Assembly (NCBI GenBank): GCA_035631315.1
Contig: DASQIZ010000014.1
Coordinates: 1-64,000 of the forward strand
Length of the DNA stretch: 64,000 nt
Direction: 5' to 3'
Origin: 40CM-2-70-7 sp035631315
GTDB lineage: Bacteria > Gemmatimonadota > Gemmatimonadetes > Gemmatimonadales > GWC2-71-9
Below, piece after piece: positions 42,584 to 54,571 of the stretch. A model generated the notes under the pieces. That model saw only the letters and a list, made by a program, of their open reading frames with translations, was not told the origin of the DNA and did not search any database. Positions within the stretch are counted from its first letter, which is position 1. The number at the start of each line of letters is the position of its first letter. The position numbers and the translations under genes were made by a program.

Positions 42584-44979
42584 TCAGAAGAAGTTGCCGA
42601 GTTTGAAGTGAAGTTTCCAGCCGGGCGTCGGTCGCCCGGCCGCATTGACTTTGTCGAAGCCGTAGCCGAGATCGAGCCCGATCGGCCCGAGGGGTGAGAC
42701 CACCGCCACGCCGACGCCGGCCCCGCGGAACAGCCGGGTCGGATCGTACTGCGCGGGCCGGGCCCACACGTTACCGGCATCGAAGAACGTACTGACATAG
42801 AACGCCTGGGAGAGCCGGAGCCCGATCTCGGCGTTCATCAGGAAGAAGGCGTTTCCGAACGCGTTGGCGCTCGCCTGGCCGCTCGCCGCGTTGGGATCGT
42901 AGCCCTTGGGTGTGATCGAGAACTCGTCATAACCGCGCAGGGGGATGCCGAACTGCGTGCCGCCCATGGTGAAGAGCTGATCGAAGAACGGCGATTTTCC
43001 GAACACGAATCCCGAGCGGGTCGACAGCCCGAGCACGAATTTCGGCGGGTTGGCCCCCGCGCCTTTGCCGCCCAGCGTGCCCAGGGGGGCGTAGAAGTGC
43101 GACTCGATGTCCACGCGCTGGAAATTTCCGGTGCCGCCCAGCAGGCCGCCGCTCTGGGACACTCCCACCGACGTCATGTTGCCGCCCGTCGGGAAGGGCA
43201 GATCCACGCGGGTGTCTCGCAGGATCGAGGTGCCGAGCGTGGACCGGATGCAGTTGCTGCAGCCGAACGTGGTCCCGAACTGGGGGTTCAGGGCCGAGCC
43301 GATGAAGCTCTGGTCGTCCAGGCTGTACGAGACGAACAACCGCGTGTACTGGCTGCCGAAGAGCGGGAAGCCGAACTGCAGTGATCCGCCGCGCCGCCGG
43401 AGCTGACCCAGGTCCGCGATGGTGTACCGGTACCGCGAGTCGTGCAGATCGAGTGTCCCCGAAATCCGGGACATGATGATCGCGGGATCGGTATACGAGA
43501 TATCGAAGTCCGTGATGTTCTGTCCGAACTGCCACTGGAAGTGACCGCGTTTGCCCCGGCCGAAGAGGTTCGGCTCATCGAGGCCGATGAAGCCGCCGAG
43601 GCCCGTGCCCTGCCCTACCGACGCGCCGAAGTTCACGTTGCCGGTGCGCTTCTCTTCGACCCGGAAGATGACGTCGACGTCACCCTGATCATTGGCGGGC
43701 CGGGTGTCGGGGATCGGCAGCGGCTGCTGGAAGAAGCCGAGGTTCGAGATGTTCTGGTACGAGCGCAGGAGCGCGTTCTGCCGGAAGACGTCGCCGGGGA
43801 TCATTTCGATCGCTTGGCGAATGACCGACTCGTGTGTGACGTCGTTCCCCACGATGTCGATCTTGTTGACGATGGCTGGCTGGTGCTCCTGGACGAACCA
43901 CCGGAGATCCACCACCGGCGTGCCGTCCCGCTCTACGCGGCGCACGACGTCGTTCTGGATCTGTACGTAGAGGTAGCCGTCGTCGCGGTACGCCGTGTAG
44001 ACCTTGTTGGTGGCGTCGTCCCATTTGCTCTGATTGAAATAGGCGGCCCCGTGCTCGGTCCCGCCCAGCCCCAACAGGCCGGTCCGCCGGGCTCCGGTGA
44101 ACGGATAGAGGCCCTGCAGCTCTTCCGAGGTGAAGTGCCGGTTTCCCGCGATCTCGAACGTCCCGACCTTGTACGGCTGGCCCTCGCTCAGGCGTACCAC
44201 CAGCGTCGCCTTCCCCGTCGTGTCGTCCACGATGAGGGTGTCGCCGAGGACCTGGAAGTCGACGTAGCCGCGGGCGCCGTAGAAGTCGGGGAGCTTCTGG
44301 GTCAGATCCTTCTGGAGTTGATCCTCGTCATACTCGCCGTTGCGCCAGAAGAAGAAGCCCTCGGGCTTCGAGCCCATCTGATCCACGAGCGTCTGTGCGC
44401 TGAACGCGTGGTTGCCCTCGAAGTTCACCCGGGCAATGGCCACCCGGCGCCCCTCGTCGACTTCGAACACCACCCGGACCCGCGAGGAGTCCGCTTCGTA
44501 GATCCACTTCGGGGTCACCGACGCGAGGTAGTATCCGTCGCCCCGGTAAAGCGAGTCGATGCGGGCGGTGGACCGGGAGACCGCGGCGGGATCGAGGGGC
44601 CGGCCCTCGAACAGCGTGACGCGTTCGCGTACGGTGCGGTCGGAGATCTTTTCGGTGCCTTTGACGGTCCACTTGATGAGGATGGGACGCTCTTTGACGG
44701 TCACCAACAGGATGGAGCGCCCGCCGGTGGTATCGGCGTCGACGCGGACGTCCTGGAACTGTCCCGACGCGTAGAGGGCCTCGAGGGCGTGCTGGACGTC
44801 CCGGTAGCCGGTGACCCGGCCGACGGCGAAGCCGGACGTGGAGAGCACGGTCTGCCGGGTGACGCGCTTGATCCCGAGAATGGCGATGGAGTCGGGGACG
44901 ATCTGCGCCGCCTGCCCCCGCGCGACCTGGGGCAGCAGGCAGAGGAGACCACAGACGGCGCCGAGGGAGATCCGGCGGA

Positions 44980-44983
<4 letters not shown>
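42584..44983 (-). CDS. bamA: Outer-membrane protein assembly factor BamA
   Basis: A 799-residue Omp85 protein. Signal peptide ending ARGQA, about five POTRA domains (for example RVNFEGNHAFSAQTLVDQMG, GTFEIAGNRHFTSEELQGLY, KIDIVGNDVTHESVIRQAIE), then a 16-strand barrel. GIPLRGYDEFSI is the lid-lock VRGF/Y-type motif. The chain ends in phenylalanine (KLHFKLGNFF), the usual outer-membrane sorting ending. It inserts beta-barrel proteins. Its start overlaps clpC by 4 bp. Confidence 0.96.
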
Positions 44984-47460
<2,477 letters not shown>

Positions 47461-47473
47461 CGCCTCATCACCC

Positions 47474-48547
47474 TCAGGGGGATTCGGATTCCAGCAAGCG
47501 CCGGACGTACGTGGCACGCACCGTGGGCAGCTCGGGGTCGCCACCGGTCCGGCCCTCGAGCGCCGCCAGGTGCGCGGGCTGCGTGTAAATCAGGAGCTTG
47601 TTGAGCGTGTATACACTCAAGCCCGGTATCAGGTCGAGTCCAACACCCAGCCGCACGCCGCTCAGCAAGTTCATCGCTTCTTCGAACGTCAGCCGCCGCG
47701 CGTGCCGGAGCAATCCATACGCCCGCCACGTCTTGTCGGCCACTTCGTCCGGCGCGGTCCGGAGGAGCATCTGCCGGGCCTGGCCTTCGTACTCGATCAC
47801 CTGCCGGACGATCTTGCCGAGGTGGTCGAGGAGCTCTCCCTCGGTCTTCCCCAGCGTCGTCTGATTCGACAACTGGAAGAAGTTACCAACCACCTCACTA
47901 CCTTCCCCGTACAGGCCCCGAAAGGTCAGTCCCACCTGGGCCAGCCCCTGCAATACCTTCCCGATTTCCTTGGTCAAAACAAGGCCCGGCAAGTGGATAA
48001 GCACACTGGCGCGGAGCCCGGTGCCGGCATTGGTGGGGCAAGAGGTAAGATAGCCAAACTCCGGGTGAAACGCGAAGGGAAGCAGCCGCCCGAGGTCCGC
48101 ATCCACCGATTCCAGTTGAGCATACGCCTCATCCAACGCGAAACCTGACCACATCCCCTGCAGCCGGAGGTGGTCTTCCTCATTCACCATCACCCCCACG
48201 GGCGACTGTGCCACCAGCGCGGCTCCCGGCCGCGGCCGGCTGTCCTGGTCCAGCCCCGCCAATTCCTTGCTTACCAGGTGCCGTTCATGAAGGAGTTGCC
48301 GGTCCCCCCGCTCCAGAGCGTCGAGCCGGAACGAAACGTTCCGTTTCAGGCGTTCGCTCGCCGCCGCGGCCTCGAGCACCCGGTCCAGGACCGCCAGGCG
48401 TTCCTCATCAGTGGAGCGCTGGGAGAAGGTGTGCCCCGACAGGTTCCGGGCCAGCCGGATCCTGGTGGAAAGCACGATCTGGCTCTTGGGTCCGGAAGCG
48501 TCCAGCCAACCCAGTCCGCCATCGGGAAGGAGCGACAAGTCCATCAT
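47474..48547 (-). CDS. mcsB: Protein-arginine kinase McsB
   Basis: A 357-residue phosphagen-kinase-like enzyme that phosphorylates arginine residues to mark proteins for ClpCP. The ATP/guanidine fold motifs are all present: VLSTRIRLARNLSGHTF, VMVNEEDHLRLQGMW (catalytic acidic residues) and YLTSCPTNAGTGLRASVLIH (active-site cysteine). The C-terminal region (RRLTFEEAMNLLSGVRLG) is the McsB-specific phospho-arginine-binding domain. It overlaps mcsA by 4 bp and is 13 bp from clpC. Confidence 0.95.
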   Translation of the reverse strand: MMDLSLLPDGGLGWLDASGPKSQIVLSTRIRLARNLSGHTFSQRSTDEERLAVLDRVLEAAAASERLKRNVSFRLDALERGDRQLLHERHLVSKELAGLDQDSRPRPGAALVAQSPVGVMVNEEDHLRLQGMWSGFALDEAYAQLESVDADLGRLLPFAFHPEFGYLTSCPTNAGTGLRASVLIHLPGLVLTKEIGKVLQGLAQVGLTFRGLYGEGSEVVGNFFQLSNQTTLGKTEGELLDHLGKIVRQVIEYEGQARQMLLRTAPDEVADKTWRAYGLLRHARRLTFEEAMNLLSGVRLGVGLDLIPGLSVYTLNKLLIYTQPAHLAALEGRTGGDPELPTVRATYVRRLLESESP

Positions 48548-49038
48548 TCCAGTACCCGGATCCGGTCGCGGAGCTCGGCGGCCAATTCGAAGTTCTCGGC
48601 TTCCACCGCCTGCCGGAGCTGGTGCCGCAGCTCCAGGAGCCGGCGGGCCGGGTCGGCCTCCTCGCCGCCGGGCTGCCGGTACCGCTCACCCACATGCTGG
48701 CTTGACCCGTGGAGGCGCCGCAGGAGGTCGCGCAGGTGGACCTCGAACGCCGCGTAGCATTCCGCGCACCCGAGCTTCCCGGTTTCCCGGAAGTCCTTGA
48801 GTGTGCCGCCGCAGCTGGGACACGGTGTGCCATCGACGGTGGCGGGCAGGAGTGACCCGGCCGTCTTCCCCATCGCCATGATGAATCCACCGAGGGGAGA
48901 CTTGAGGGCCGTGGCGCCGGTCTCGACGCCCTTCTCGGCGGCGCACTGCTCACAGAGATGGAGGGTGACCTTCGAGTCGTGCTCCACCTGCGTCAGGTTG
49001 ATGACGGCGTCCCGTTCTTTGCAATGATCGCAGAGCAT
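48544..49038 (-). CDS. mcsA: McsA-like activator, zinc fingers plus UVR motif
   Basis: A 164-residue adaptor. Two CxxC zinc-finger pairs (MLCDHC with LCEQCAAEKG, then CPSCGGTL with LGCAECY) and a C-terminal UVR motif (QAVEAENFELAAELRDRIRV) match McsA of Bacillus, which activates McsB and links it to ClpC. The start ATG 49038 shares a base with the lolD stop (TGATG). No ctsR repressor gene is present, unlike in Firmicutes. Confidence 0.92.
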   Translation of the reverse strand: MLCDHCKERDAVINLTQVEHDSKVTLHLCEQCAAEKGVETGATALKSPLGGFIMAMGKTAGSLLPATVDGTPCPSCGGTLKDFRETGKLGCAECYAAFEVHLRDLLRRLHGSSQHVGERYRQPGGEEADPARRLLELRHQLRQAVEAENFELAAELRDRIRVLE

Positions 49039-49739
49039 CAGGGGATCGCCTCCATCGAGGGCACCGCGCCCAGCCGGCCGTCCTCCAGCCACAGGATGCG
49101 ATCCGCACGCCCGGCGAGCTGCCGGTTGTGGGTCACGACCACTACCGCGGTCTCAAAGTCGCGCGCGAGCTGGAAGAACGTTTCGTGCAACACCTCGGCG
49201 TTCGCGTGGTCCAGGTTTCCCGACGGCTCGTCGGCGAGGACCAGCGCGGGATCATGGACCAGGGCGCGGGCCACGGCGCAGCGCTGCTGTTCCCCGCCCG
49301 ACAACTCCGAAGGTCGGTGACTCATCCGTCCCGCCAGGCCGACCGCGGAAAGACGCTCTTCGGCGCGGGAGCGTGCCTGCCGGTCAGTCGCGCCGGCGAT
49401 GAGCAGCGGCATCATCACGTTCTCGAGTGCCGAGAACTCGCGGAGCAGGTGGTGGAACTGGAATACGAATCCGATGCGCCGGTTCCGGAGCTCGGACAGC
49501 GCGTTGGCATCGAGGTCGGCGAACCGGGACCCCTCGAGCCAAATGTCTCCGGACGTCGGACGGTCGAGCGCGCCCAGGAGATGCAGGAGCGTGCTCTTCC
49601 CCGCTCCGGACGAGCCGACGATCGCGATCAGCTCCCCGCGACGCACTTCGACATCCGCGCCGCGCAACACCTCGAGCGGCTTCCCGTCGCCCCCGGCGAA
49701 GACCTTGCGCAGACCGCGCGACTCGAGGAGGCCGTTCAT
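49038..49739 (-). CDS. lolD: Lipoprotein-releasing ABC transporter ATPase LolD
   Basis: A 233-residue ABC ATPase. Walker A GSSGAGKSTLLHLLGALDRP, Q-loop FVFQFHHLLREFSALENVMM, signature LSGGEQQRCAVARAL, and Walker B LVLADEPSGNLD. The FHHLL-xEF-alENV stretch is typical of LolD. It powers extraction of lipoproteins from the inner membrane with the permease encoded immediately upstream (ATGA overlap). Confidence 0.94.
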   Translation of the reverse strand: MNGLLESRGLRKVFAGGDGKPLEVLRGADVEVRRGELIAIVGSSGAGKSTLLHLLGALDRPTSGDIWLEGSRFADLDANALSELRNRRIGFVFQFHHLLREFSALENVMMPLLIAGATDRQARSRAEERLSAVGLAGRMSHRPSELSGGEQQRCAVARALVHDPALVLADEPSGNLDHANAEVLHETFFQLARDFETAVVVVTHNRQLAGRADRILWLEDGRLGAVPSMEAIP

Positions 49740-50992
49740 TCGTACCGGATCGCGGTCACCGGGTCCAGGTCCCCGGCGCGGAAGGCCGGGTAGAGGGGCG
49801 CGAGGGTCGCGACCAGCAGGCTGGCGCCGACGACGGCGAGGATGTCCATCGGCTGGGTGTGGACCGGCAGGTGATCGACGAAATAGATCGACGGATCGAT
49901 GGCGATCCAGCGGCCGTTGTTGACCATGGCGCCCAGAATCGCTCCCGTGACGGCTCCGAGCACGGTCCCGGTGAGTCCGATGATCACGCCCTGCGCGAGG
50001 AACACCCGCCGGATGCTGGCCCGCTTCAGGCCCATCGCCAGGAGAATGCCGATCTCTCTCGTCTTGTCCCGTACCACCATCGTCAGCATCCCGACCACGT
50101 TGAACGCCGCTACCACACAAATGAGAAACACCACGAAAGCCATCGCGAGTTTCTCGAGGTTCAGGGCCGAGAAGAGCGCCTGATTCTGGCTTTGCCAGTC
50201 GACCGCCCGGTACGGGTACCCGAGGTGAGTCTCGAGCGACGCGGCGAAGGACCTGGCGCTCCAGGGATCGGCGAGCTGCACTTCGATGCCCGTGACGGCC
50301 GTGTCGAGCCCTGCCAGGCGCTGGGCGACCGGGCGGGTCAGGACGGCGTAGCTGTCGTCGTAGATGTACATCCCGGTGTCGAAGATGCCCGTGACTTCGT
50401 ACCGGTGGTATTGGGGCACGAACGCGCCCACCGACGCGTTGTAGCCGGATCGCAGATTGAAGGACACCAACGTCACCACGTCCCCGACGTACACCGAGAG
50501 TTTGCCGGCGAGCCGCGTGCCCAGCGCGACCCCCCCTTCCACATCGGGACGTGTAGTCCGGAAGTGCAGGTCCCCCTTGATGAAGTGCCGCGCGAAGGTC
50601 GTCACGGCCCGGCTGCCGGTATCCGGCTCGATGCCGTACACCACCACGCCCTCGGCGTAGTCGTGCCCGGCGGTGATGCCGGCCTGCGTCATCACGAAGG
50701 GGGCGGCGGCGGTCACGCCCCTGGTATGCCGGACCGTGTCGAGCACCCGGTGCCAATCATCGAGACGAAGGCCCTCACCGTACGTGAGCACGCGCAGATG
50801 CGGGCTCCCGACCAGGATCTTGTCGCGCAGATCGGACTGCAGTCCGTTCATGACGCCCAACACGATCACCAACGCGGCGACGCCGACGAACACGCCACCG
50901 ACAGCGATCACCGTAATGAACGACAGGAGCCCCGACGAACGGCGGCTCGTCAGGTACCGCAGCGCGATGCGGAGCTCCAGGGCGCCAATCAT
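49736..50992 (-). CDS. Lipoprotein-releasing ABC transporter permease (LolC/E)
   Basis: A 418-residue FtsX-superfamily permease. The first membrane segment (SFITVIAVGGVFVGVAALVI) is followed by a large periplasmic domain (~220 residues) and three C-terminal helices (MAFVVFLICVVAAFNVVGML, then MGLKRASIRRVFLAQGVIIG). YLTSRRSSGLLSFITVIAV is the LolC/E N-terminal signature. A single permease gene suggests a LolF-type homodimer, although a second copy elsewhere cannot be excluded. Confidence 0.92.
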   Translation of the reverse strand: MIGALELRIALRYLTSRRSSGLLSFITVIAVGGVFVGVAALVIVLGVMNGLQSDLRDKILVGSPHLRVLTYGEGLRLDDWHRVLDTVRHTRGVTAAAPFVMTQAGITAGHDYAEGVVVYGIEPDTGSRAVTTFARHFIKGDLHFRTTRPDVEGGVALGTRLAGKLSVYVGDVVTLVSFNLRSGYNASVGAFVPQYHRYEVTGIFDTGMYIYDDSYAVLTRPVAQRLAGLDTAVTGIEVQLADPWSARSFAASLETHLGYPYRAVDWQSQNQALFSALNLEKLAMAFVVFLICVVAAFNVVGMLTMVVRDKTREIGILLAMGLKRASIRRVFLAQGVIIGLTGTVLGAVTGAILGAMVNNGRWIAIDPSIYFVDHLPVHTQPMDILAVVGASLLVATLAPLYPAFRAGDLDPVTAIRYE

Positions 50993-52458
50993 TCAGGCCG
51001 GAGCATGGGAAAGAGAATCACGTCCCGGATGTTGGTCCGGTCCGTAAGCAGCATGACCAGCCGGTCGATGCCGAGGCCCACGCCGCCGGTGGGCGGCATG
51101 CCGTATTCGAGGGCGCGGAGATAGTCCTCGTCGATCTGATGGGCTTCGCTGTCCCCCCGTTCGCGGAAGCGCACCTGCTCCTCGAAGCGGCGGCGCTGTT
51201 CGTCAGGGTCGTTCAGCTCCGAGAAGGCATTCGCAATCTCGCGGCCCTGGATGAACAGCTCCCAGCGCTCCACGCGCGTGTCGTTCCCCCGCTTCCGCTT
51301 CGCCAATGGCGACAGGGCGACCGGGTGATTCATCACGAAGGTCGGCTGGATGAGGGTGGGCTCGGCGAAGGTCTTGAAGACCTCGTCCATCAGCCTGGCA
51401 CCGGAGTATTGATCGGCATCGGGGACGCCCTTGCGCTTCAGGGCACGGCGCAGTGCGCCCTCGTCCGCGGTCGCCAGATCGACGCCCGCCGTCTCCTGGA
51501 CCAGCTCGTAGAAGTCCCGCCGCGCGAACGGGCGCGTGAACGACAGGGCGGCCCCGCCCCGCTCCAGGGTTTCACTCCCGGTTACCTCGATGGCCGCGCC
51601 CGCGACCATGGCTTCCGTCAGGTTCAGCATGTCCTCATAGTCGGCATACGCCTCATACCACTCGGCCATGGTGAACTCGGGGTTGTGCCACCGGTCCACG
51701 CCCTCATTCCGGAAATCGTGCCCGATTTCATACACCTTCTCGAGGCCGCCGACGATGCAACGCTTGAGATAGAGCTCGTCGGCGATGCGCAGGTAGAACG
51801 TCGCGTCCAGGGCCTCGTAGAACGTCGTGAACGGCGTCGCGGCCGCGCCGCCGTAGAGCGGCTGCAGCACCGGCGTTTCGACCTCGAGATATCCGCGGCC
51901 ATCCAGGAACCGGCGGACGTAACTCACCACGCGCGCCCGGGTATGGAAGACGGCACGGGCCTCGGGGTGCGCGGCGAGATCGGCATAGCGCTGGCGCGCG
52001 CGCAGCTCGGGGTCGGTGAGCTCGCCATGCCGCACGCCCTGCGCATCCTCTTTCCCGAGCGGGAGGGGGCGGAGCGACTTGGCGAGGAGGGTCAGCTCTT
52101 CGACCCGCAGGGTGACCTCGCCCGTCTTGGTCGTGAAGAGCGGCCCGGCGACGCCGACGACGTCGCCGAGGTCGAGCAGCTTTACGATCTCGTAGCGCTC
52201 GCCCAGGAGGTCGGACTTGAAGTACAGCTGGATCTTGCCCGACGCGTCTTCGAGGTGCGCGAATGTCGTCTTGCCCATGCCGCGCATGAGGACGAGCCGG
52301 CCGGCGAGCCGGTGCACCGTTTCGTCGCCGTCTTTGAAGCCCTGCACCGCCGGCTGGGCGTGCCCGGACCGGTCGAACCGGTAGGCGAACGCGGGCACGC
52401 CCTTCCGGGCGAGCTCTTCGAGCTTCTCGCGTCGAGCGGCTTCGACGAAGGTCGTCAT
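50989..52458 (-). CDS. lysS: Lysyl-tRNA synthetase (class II)
   Basis: A 489-residue synthetase: N-terminal OB-fold tRNA-binding domain (HRLAGRLVLMRGMGKTTFAH), then class II motif 1 (VVSYVRRFLDGRGYLEVETP), motif 2 (VYEIGHDFRNEGVDRWHNPE, FTMAEWYEAYADY) and motif 3 (GVGLGIDRLVMLLTDRTNIR). ATG 52458 overlaps the prfB stop by 4 bp. The prfB-lysS pairing is widespread in bacteria. Confidence 0.97.
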   Translation of the reverse strand: MTTFVEAARREKLEELARKGVPAFAYRFDRSGHAQPAVQGFKDGDETVHRLAGRLVLMRGMGKTTFAHLEDASGKIQLYFKSDLLGERYEIVKLLDLGDVVGVAGPLFTTKTGEVTLRVEELTLLAKSLRPLPLGKEDAQGVRHGELTDPELRARQRYADLAAHPEARAVFHTRARVVSYVRRFLDGRGYLEVETPVLQPLYGGAAATPFTTFYEALDATFYLRIADELYLKRCIVGGLEKVYEIGHDFRNEGVDRWHNPEFTMAEWYEAYADYEDMLNLTEAMVAGAAIEVTGSETLERGGAALSFTRPFARRDFYELVQETAGVDLATADEGALRRALKRKGVPDADQYSGARLMDEVFKTFAEPTLIQPTFVMNHPVALSPLAKRKRGNDTRVERWELFIQGREIANAFSELNDPDEQRRRFEEQVRFRERGDSEAHQIDEDYLRALEYGMPPTGGVGLGIDRLVMLLTDRTNIRDVILFPMLRPE

Positions 52459-53565
52459 GCGGCCTGTCCCGCCTGCTGTTTCAGGAACGCTTCGATGAAC
52501 TGATCCAGGTCTCCGTCCATGACTTTCTGCACGTCGCCGACCTTCAGCTCGGTGCGGTGATCGTTCACCATCGTGTAAGGCTGGAAGACGTACGACCGGA
52601 TCTGGTTGCCCCACGCGTTGTCGGTCTTCTGCTTGTCCACTTCGGCCTTCTTGGCTTCCTGCTCCTCCACCGCTTTTTCGTAGAGTCGGGCCTTCAACAT
52701 CTTGAGCGCGGTCGCCTTGTTCTTGAATTGCGACCGCTCGTTCTGGCAGGCGACCACGATCCCCGACGGATTGTGCGTGATGCGGACCGCGGAGCTGGTC
52801 TTGTTGACGTGCTGACCGCCCTTGCCGGACGCCCGAAAGACGTCGATACGCAGATCTTCTTCCCGGATCTCGATTTCGATGTCGTCATCCACGACGGGAT
52901 AGACGAACACGGAGGCGAACGATGTATGCCGGCGGGCCTGCGCGTCGAAGGGAGAAATCCGGACCAGCCGGTGCACCCCCCGCTCCGCGCGGAGGAGACC
53001 GAAGGCGTACTCGCCCCGGATCTCGATTTCCGCGGACTTGATCCCCGCCTCTTCTCCCTCGAGGAGATCGAGGACCTCGATTTCGAACCCCCTCCGCTCC
53101 GCCCACCGCGTGTACATCCGCATGAGCATCTCGGCCCAGTCCTGGGACTCGGTGCCGCCGGCGCCGGGGTGGATGGTCAGGAGAGCGTCCCGCGGGTCGT
53201 CGGGGCCGCGAAGCATGTGCTGCATCTCGAGGGCGTCGAGGGCGCGCTCCGCGGAGTCGGCTTCCGCTTCGAGCTGCCGCTGCATTTCGAGGTCGACGGT
53301 GGATTCGGACTCGAGGAGCTCGGTCATCTCCAGCCCTTCGTCCACCCGCTTCTTGAGCGCGTGGTAGGGTTCGAGCCAACGCTTCTTCAGCGTTTTGACC
53401 TCTTCTACGACCTTCTTGGCGCGCTCCTGGTCGGACCAGATGTTGCCTTCGGCCATCGCCTGCTCGAGCTCGGACAGGCGCTTCGTCTTGCCGTCGACGT
53501 CAAAGAAAGCTCCGGAGCTCCGCCAGACGCTCCTGGAAGTCGGTAAACCGGTTGACCAAGGGCAC
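52455..53565 (-). CDS. prfB: Peptide chain release factor 2 (programmed +1 frameshift)
   Basis: RF2 terminates at UGA/UAA. The two reading frames joined give 369 residues: 21 codons from GTG 53565 (VPLVNRFTDFQERLAELRSF then L), a UGA at 53502-53500, then the main frame starting DVDGKTKRLSELEQ. Anticodon-mimic SPF occurs in LVRISPFDAQARRHTSFASV, and the peptidyl-tRNA motif GGQ in ASGKGGQHVNKTSSAVRITH. GGAGCGAG precedes the GTG. A start further upstream in the main frame gives an unrelated N-terminus and is rejected. Confidence 0.93.
53500..53513 (-). other. prfB programmed +1 frameshift site
   Basis: On the minus strand GGAG (53513-53510) lies four bases before CTT TGA C (53505-53499), close to the E. 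coli arrangement in which an internal Shine-Dalgarno stands three bases before CUU UGA C. When RF2 is scarce the ribosome slips past U into GAC and completes the protein; when RF2 is abundant it stops at UGA. This is the classical autoregulation. Confidence 0.88.
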
Positions 53566-53594
53566 GATCGCGCTCGCTCCAACTGAATAGACGT

Positions 53595-53623
53595 GAGCCG
53601 TTCCCCGGGGTGGGAAACGGCTC
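53595..53623. terminator. Candidate terminator hairpin after the zinc-ribbon gene
   Basis: GAGCCGTT (53595-53602) pairs with AACGGCTC (53616-53623), and the stem can extend through CCC/GGG past one bulged A. It lies between the 3' end of the zinc-ribbon gene (minus strand) and the start of prfB. No run of T follows, so it may be a weak or factor-assisted terminator, or an attenuator ahead of prfB. Confidence 0.45.
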
Positions 53624-53668
53624 TAACTGACAGGAATATGAGGAGTTAGACCGCGAAATTCCAGCGGT

Positions 53669-54550
53669 TTAGAAGACCTTCTGGCCCCCGGCCAACAGCT
53701 CGTTCAGGGCGTCGGTCCAAAACGGAGTGCTCGAGGCCATATCCTGCCCCACCTGCTCGACGTACTCGAGCCAGCTCTTTTCGATTTCGTCCTTGAAGAG
53801 TTGGGGCAACGTGCCGTCGCGCGTACCCTGCATGCGTTTGTCGGGGTGGTACACCAGCATGTCCGAGATCAGCGCGCGCGCGAGCCGCCGGGCTTTCTGT
53901 TTCGGGTCCTGCACCATGAACGGATTGACGGGGCGCAGGGGTCCCGTCTTCCGTACTTCGGTGCTCGCGGCTGGCGCGGCCGCCGCGGGAGCGACCGGCG
54001 CCGCCGGCATCGCCGCGGGAGGCGGAGGTGGCGGCGGTGCTGCCGGTGCCGCGGCCGGACGCATCGCGGGAGCGGCCGGCATGGCCGGAGCTGCCGGCAT
54101 GCGTGGAGTGGCCGGAGGCGCGACGACTGGAGGCCTGGCCGGCGGTGCCATCATCGGCGGCGCAACCGGCGGACGGACGGGCGCTGCAGGCGGTGCCACC
54201 GGCGGGCGCGGAGGTGTCGTGAACGCGGGCGCTGCGGGTGGCGCGGGTGGAGTGGGCGGCGCAGGCGTGAACACTGGAGCCGCCGGGGGCGGTGCCGGCG
54301 CGGCCATCGGAGCCGGTGCTGGAGGCGCCGGCGCAGGAGGAGGCGGAGGGGGAGCAGGTGGCGGCGGCGCCGCGACAACAGGCGCTGCGGCCACCGCGGG
54401 AGCCGGCGCCGGCGCCGCCGGTTGTGTCCCATTTGCGGAAACCGGGAAGACGTTCGAGCAGACGGAGCACCGCGCGCGAACGCCCCCGGCCGGGACTTTG
54501 GCCGGGTCTACCCGGTAGATGGTTTCGCACGACGGACAGGTGACGTTCAC
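53669..54550 (-). CDS. Zinc-ribbon protein with long Pro/Ala linker and conserved C-terminal domain
   Basis: A 293-residue protein in three parts. Residues 1-38 are an MJ0042-type zinc ribbon (C5, C8, C28, C31: VTCPSCETIYRVDP ... ARCSVCSNVFPV). Residues ~42-200 are almost only Pro, Ala, Val and Met. Residues ~210-293 form a helical domain (KQKARRLARALISDMLVYHP, then EIEKSWLEYVEQVGQDMASS). No membrane helix. This layout is common in Gemmatimonadota, Myxococcota and relatives, but I know no proven role. Long frames on the opposite strand are composition artefacts of the repeat. Follows the GGDEF gene by 21 bp. Confidence 0.78.
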   Translation of the reverse strand: MNVTCPSCETIYRVDPAKVPAGGVRARCSVCSNVFPVSANGTQPAAPAPAPAVAAAPVVAAPPPPAPPPPPPAPAPPAPAPMAAPAPPPAAPVFTPAPPTPPAPPAAPAFTTPPRPPVAPPAAPVRPPVAPPMMAPPARPPVVAPPATPRMPAAPAMPAAPAMRPAAAPAAPPPPPPPAAMPAAPVAPAAAAPAASTEVRKTGPLRPVNPFMVQDPKQKARRLARALISDMLVYHPDKRMQGTRDGTLPQLFKDEIEKSWLEYVEQVGQDMASSTPFWTDALNELLAGGQKVF

Positions 54551-54571
54551 TGGGCTCCCGGTTCCACTGCC

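Noticed and set aside
53566..53582. Upstream start giving RF2 the N-terminus MERARSCPWSTG
   Set aside because: This sequence is unrelated to RF2; the other frame encodes the expected N-terminus and ends at the CTT-TGA-C frameshift site.
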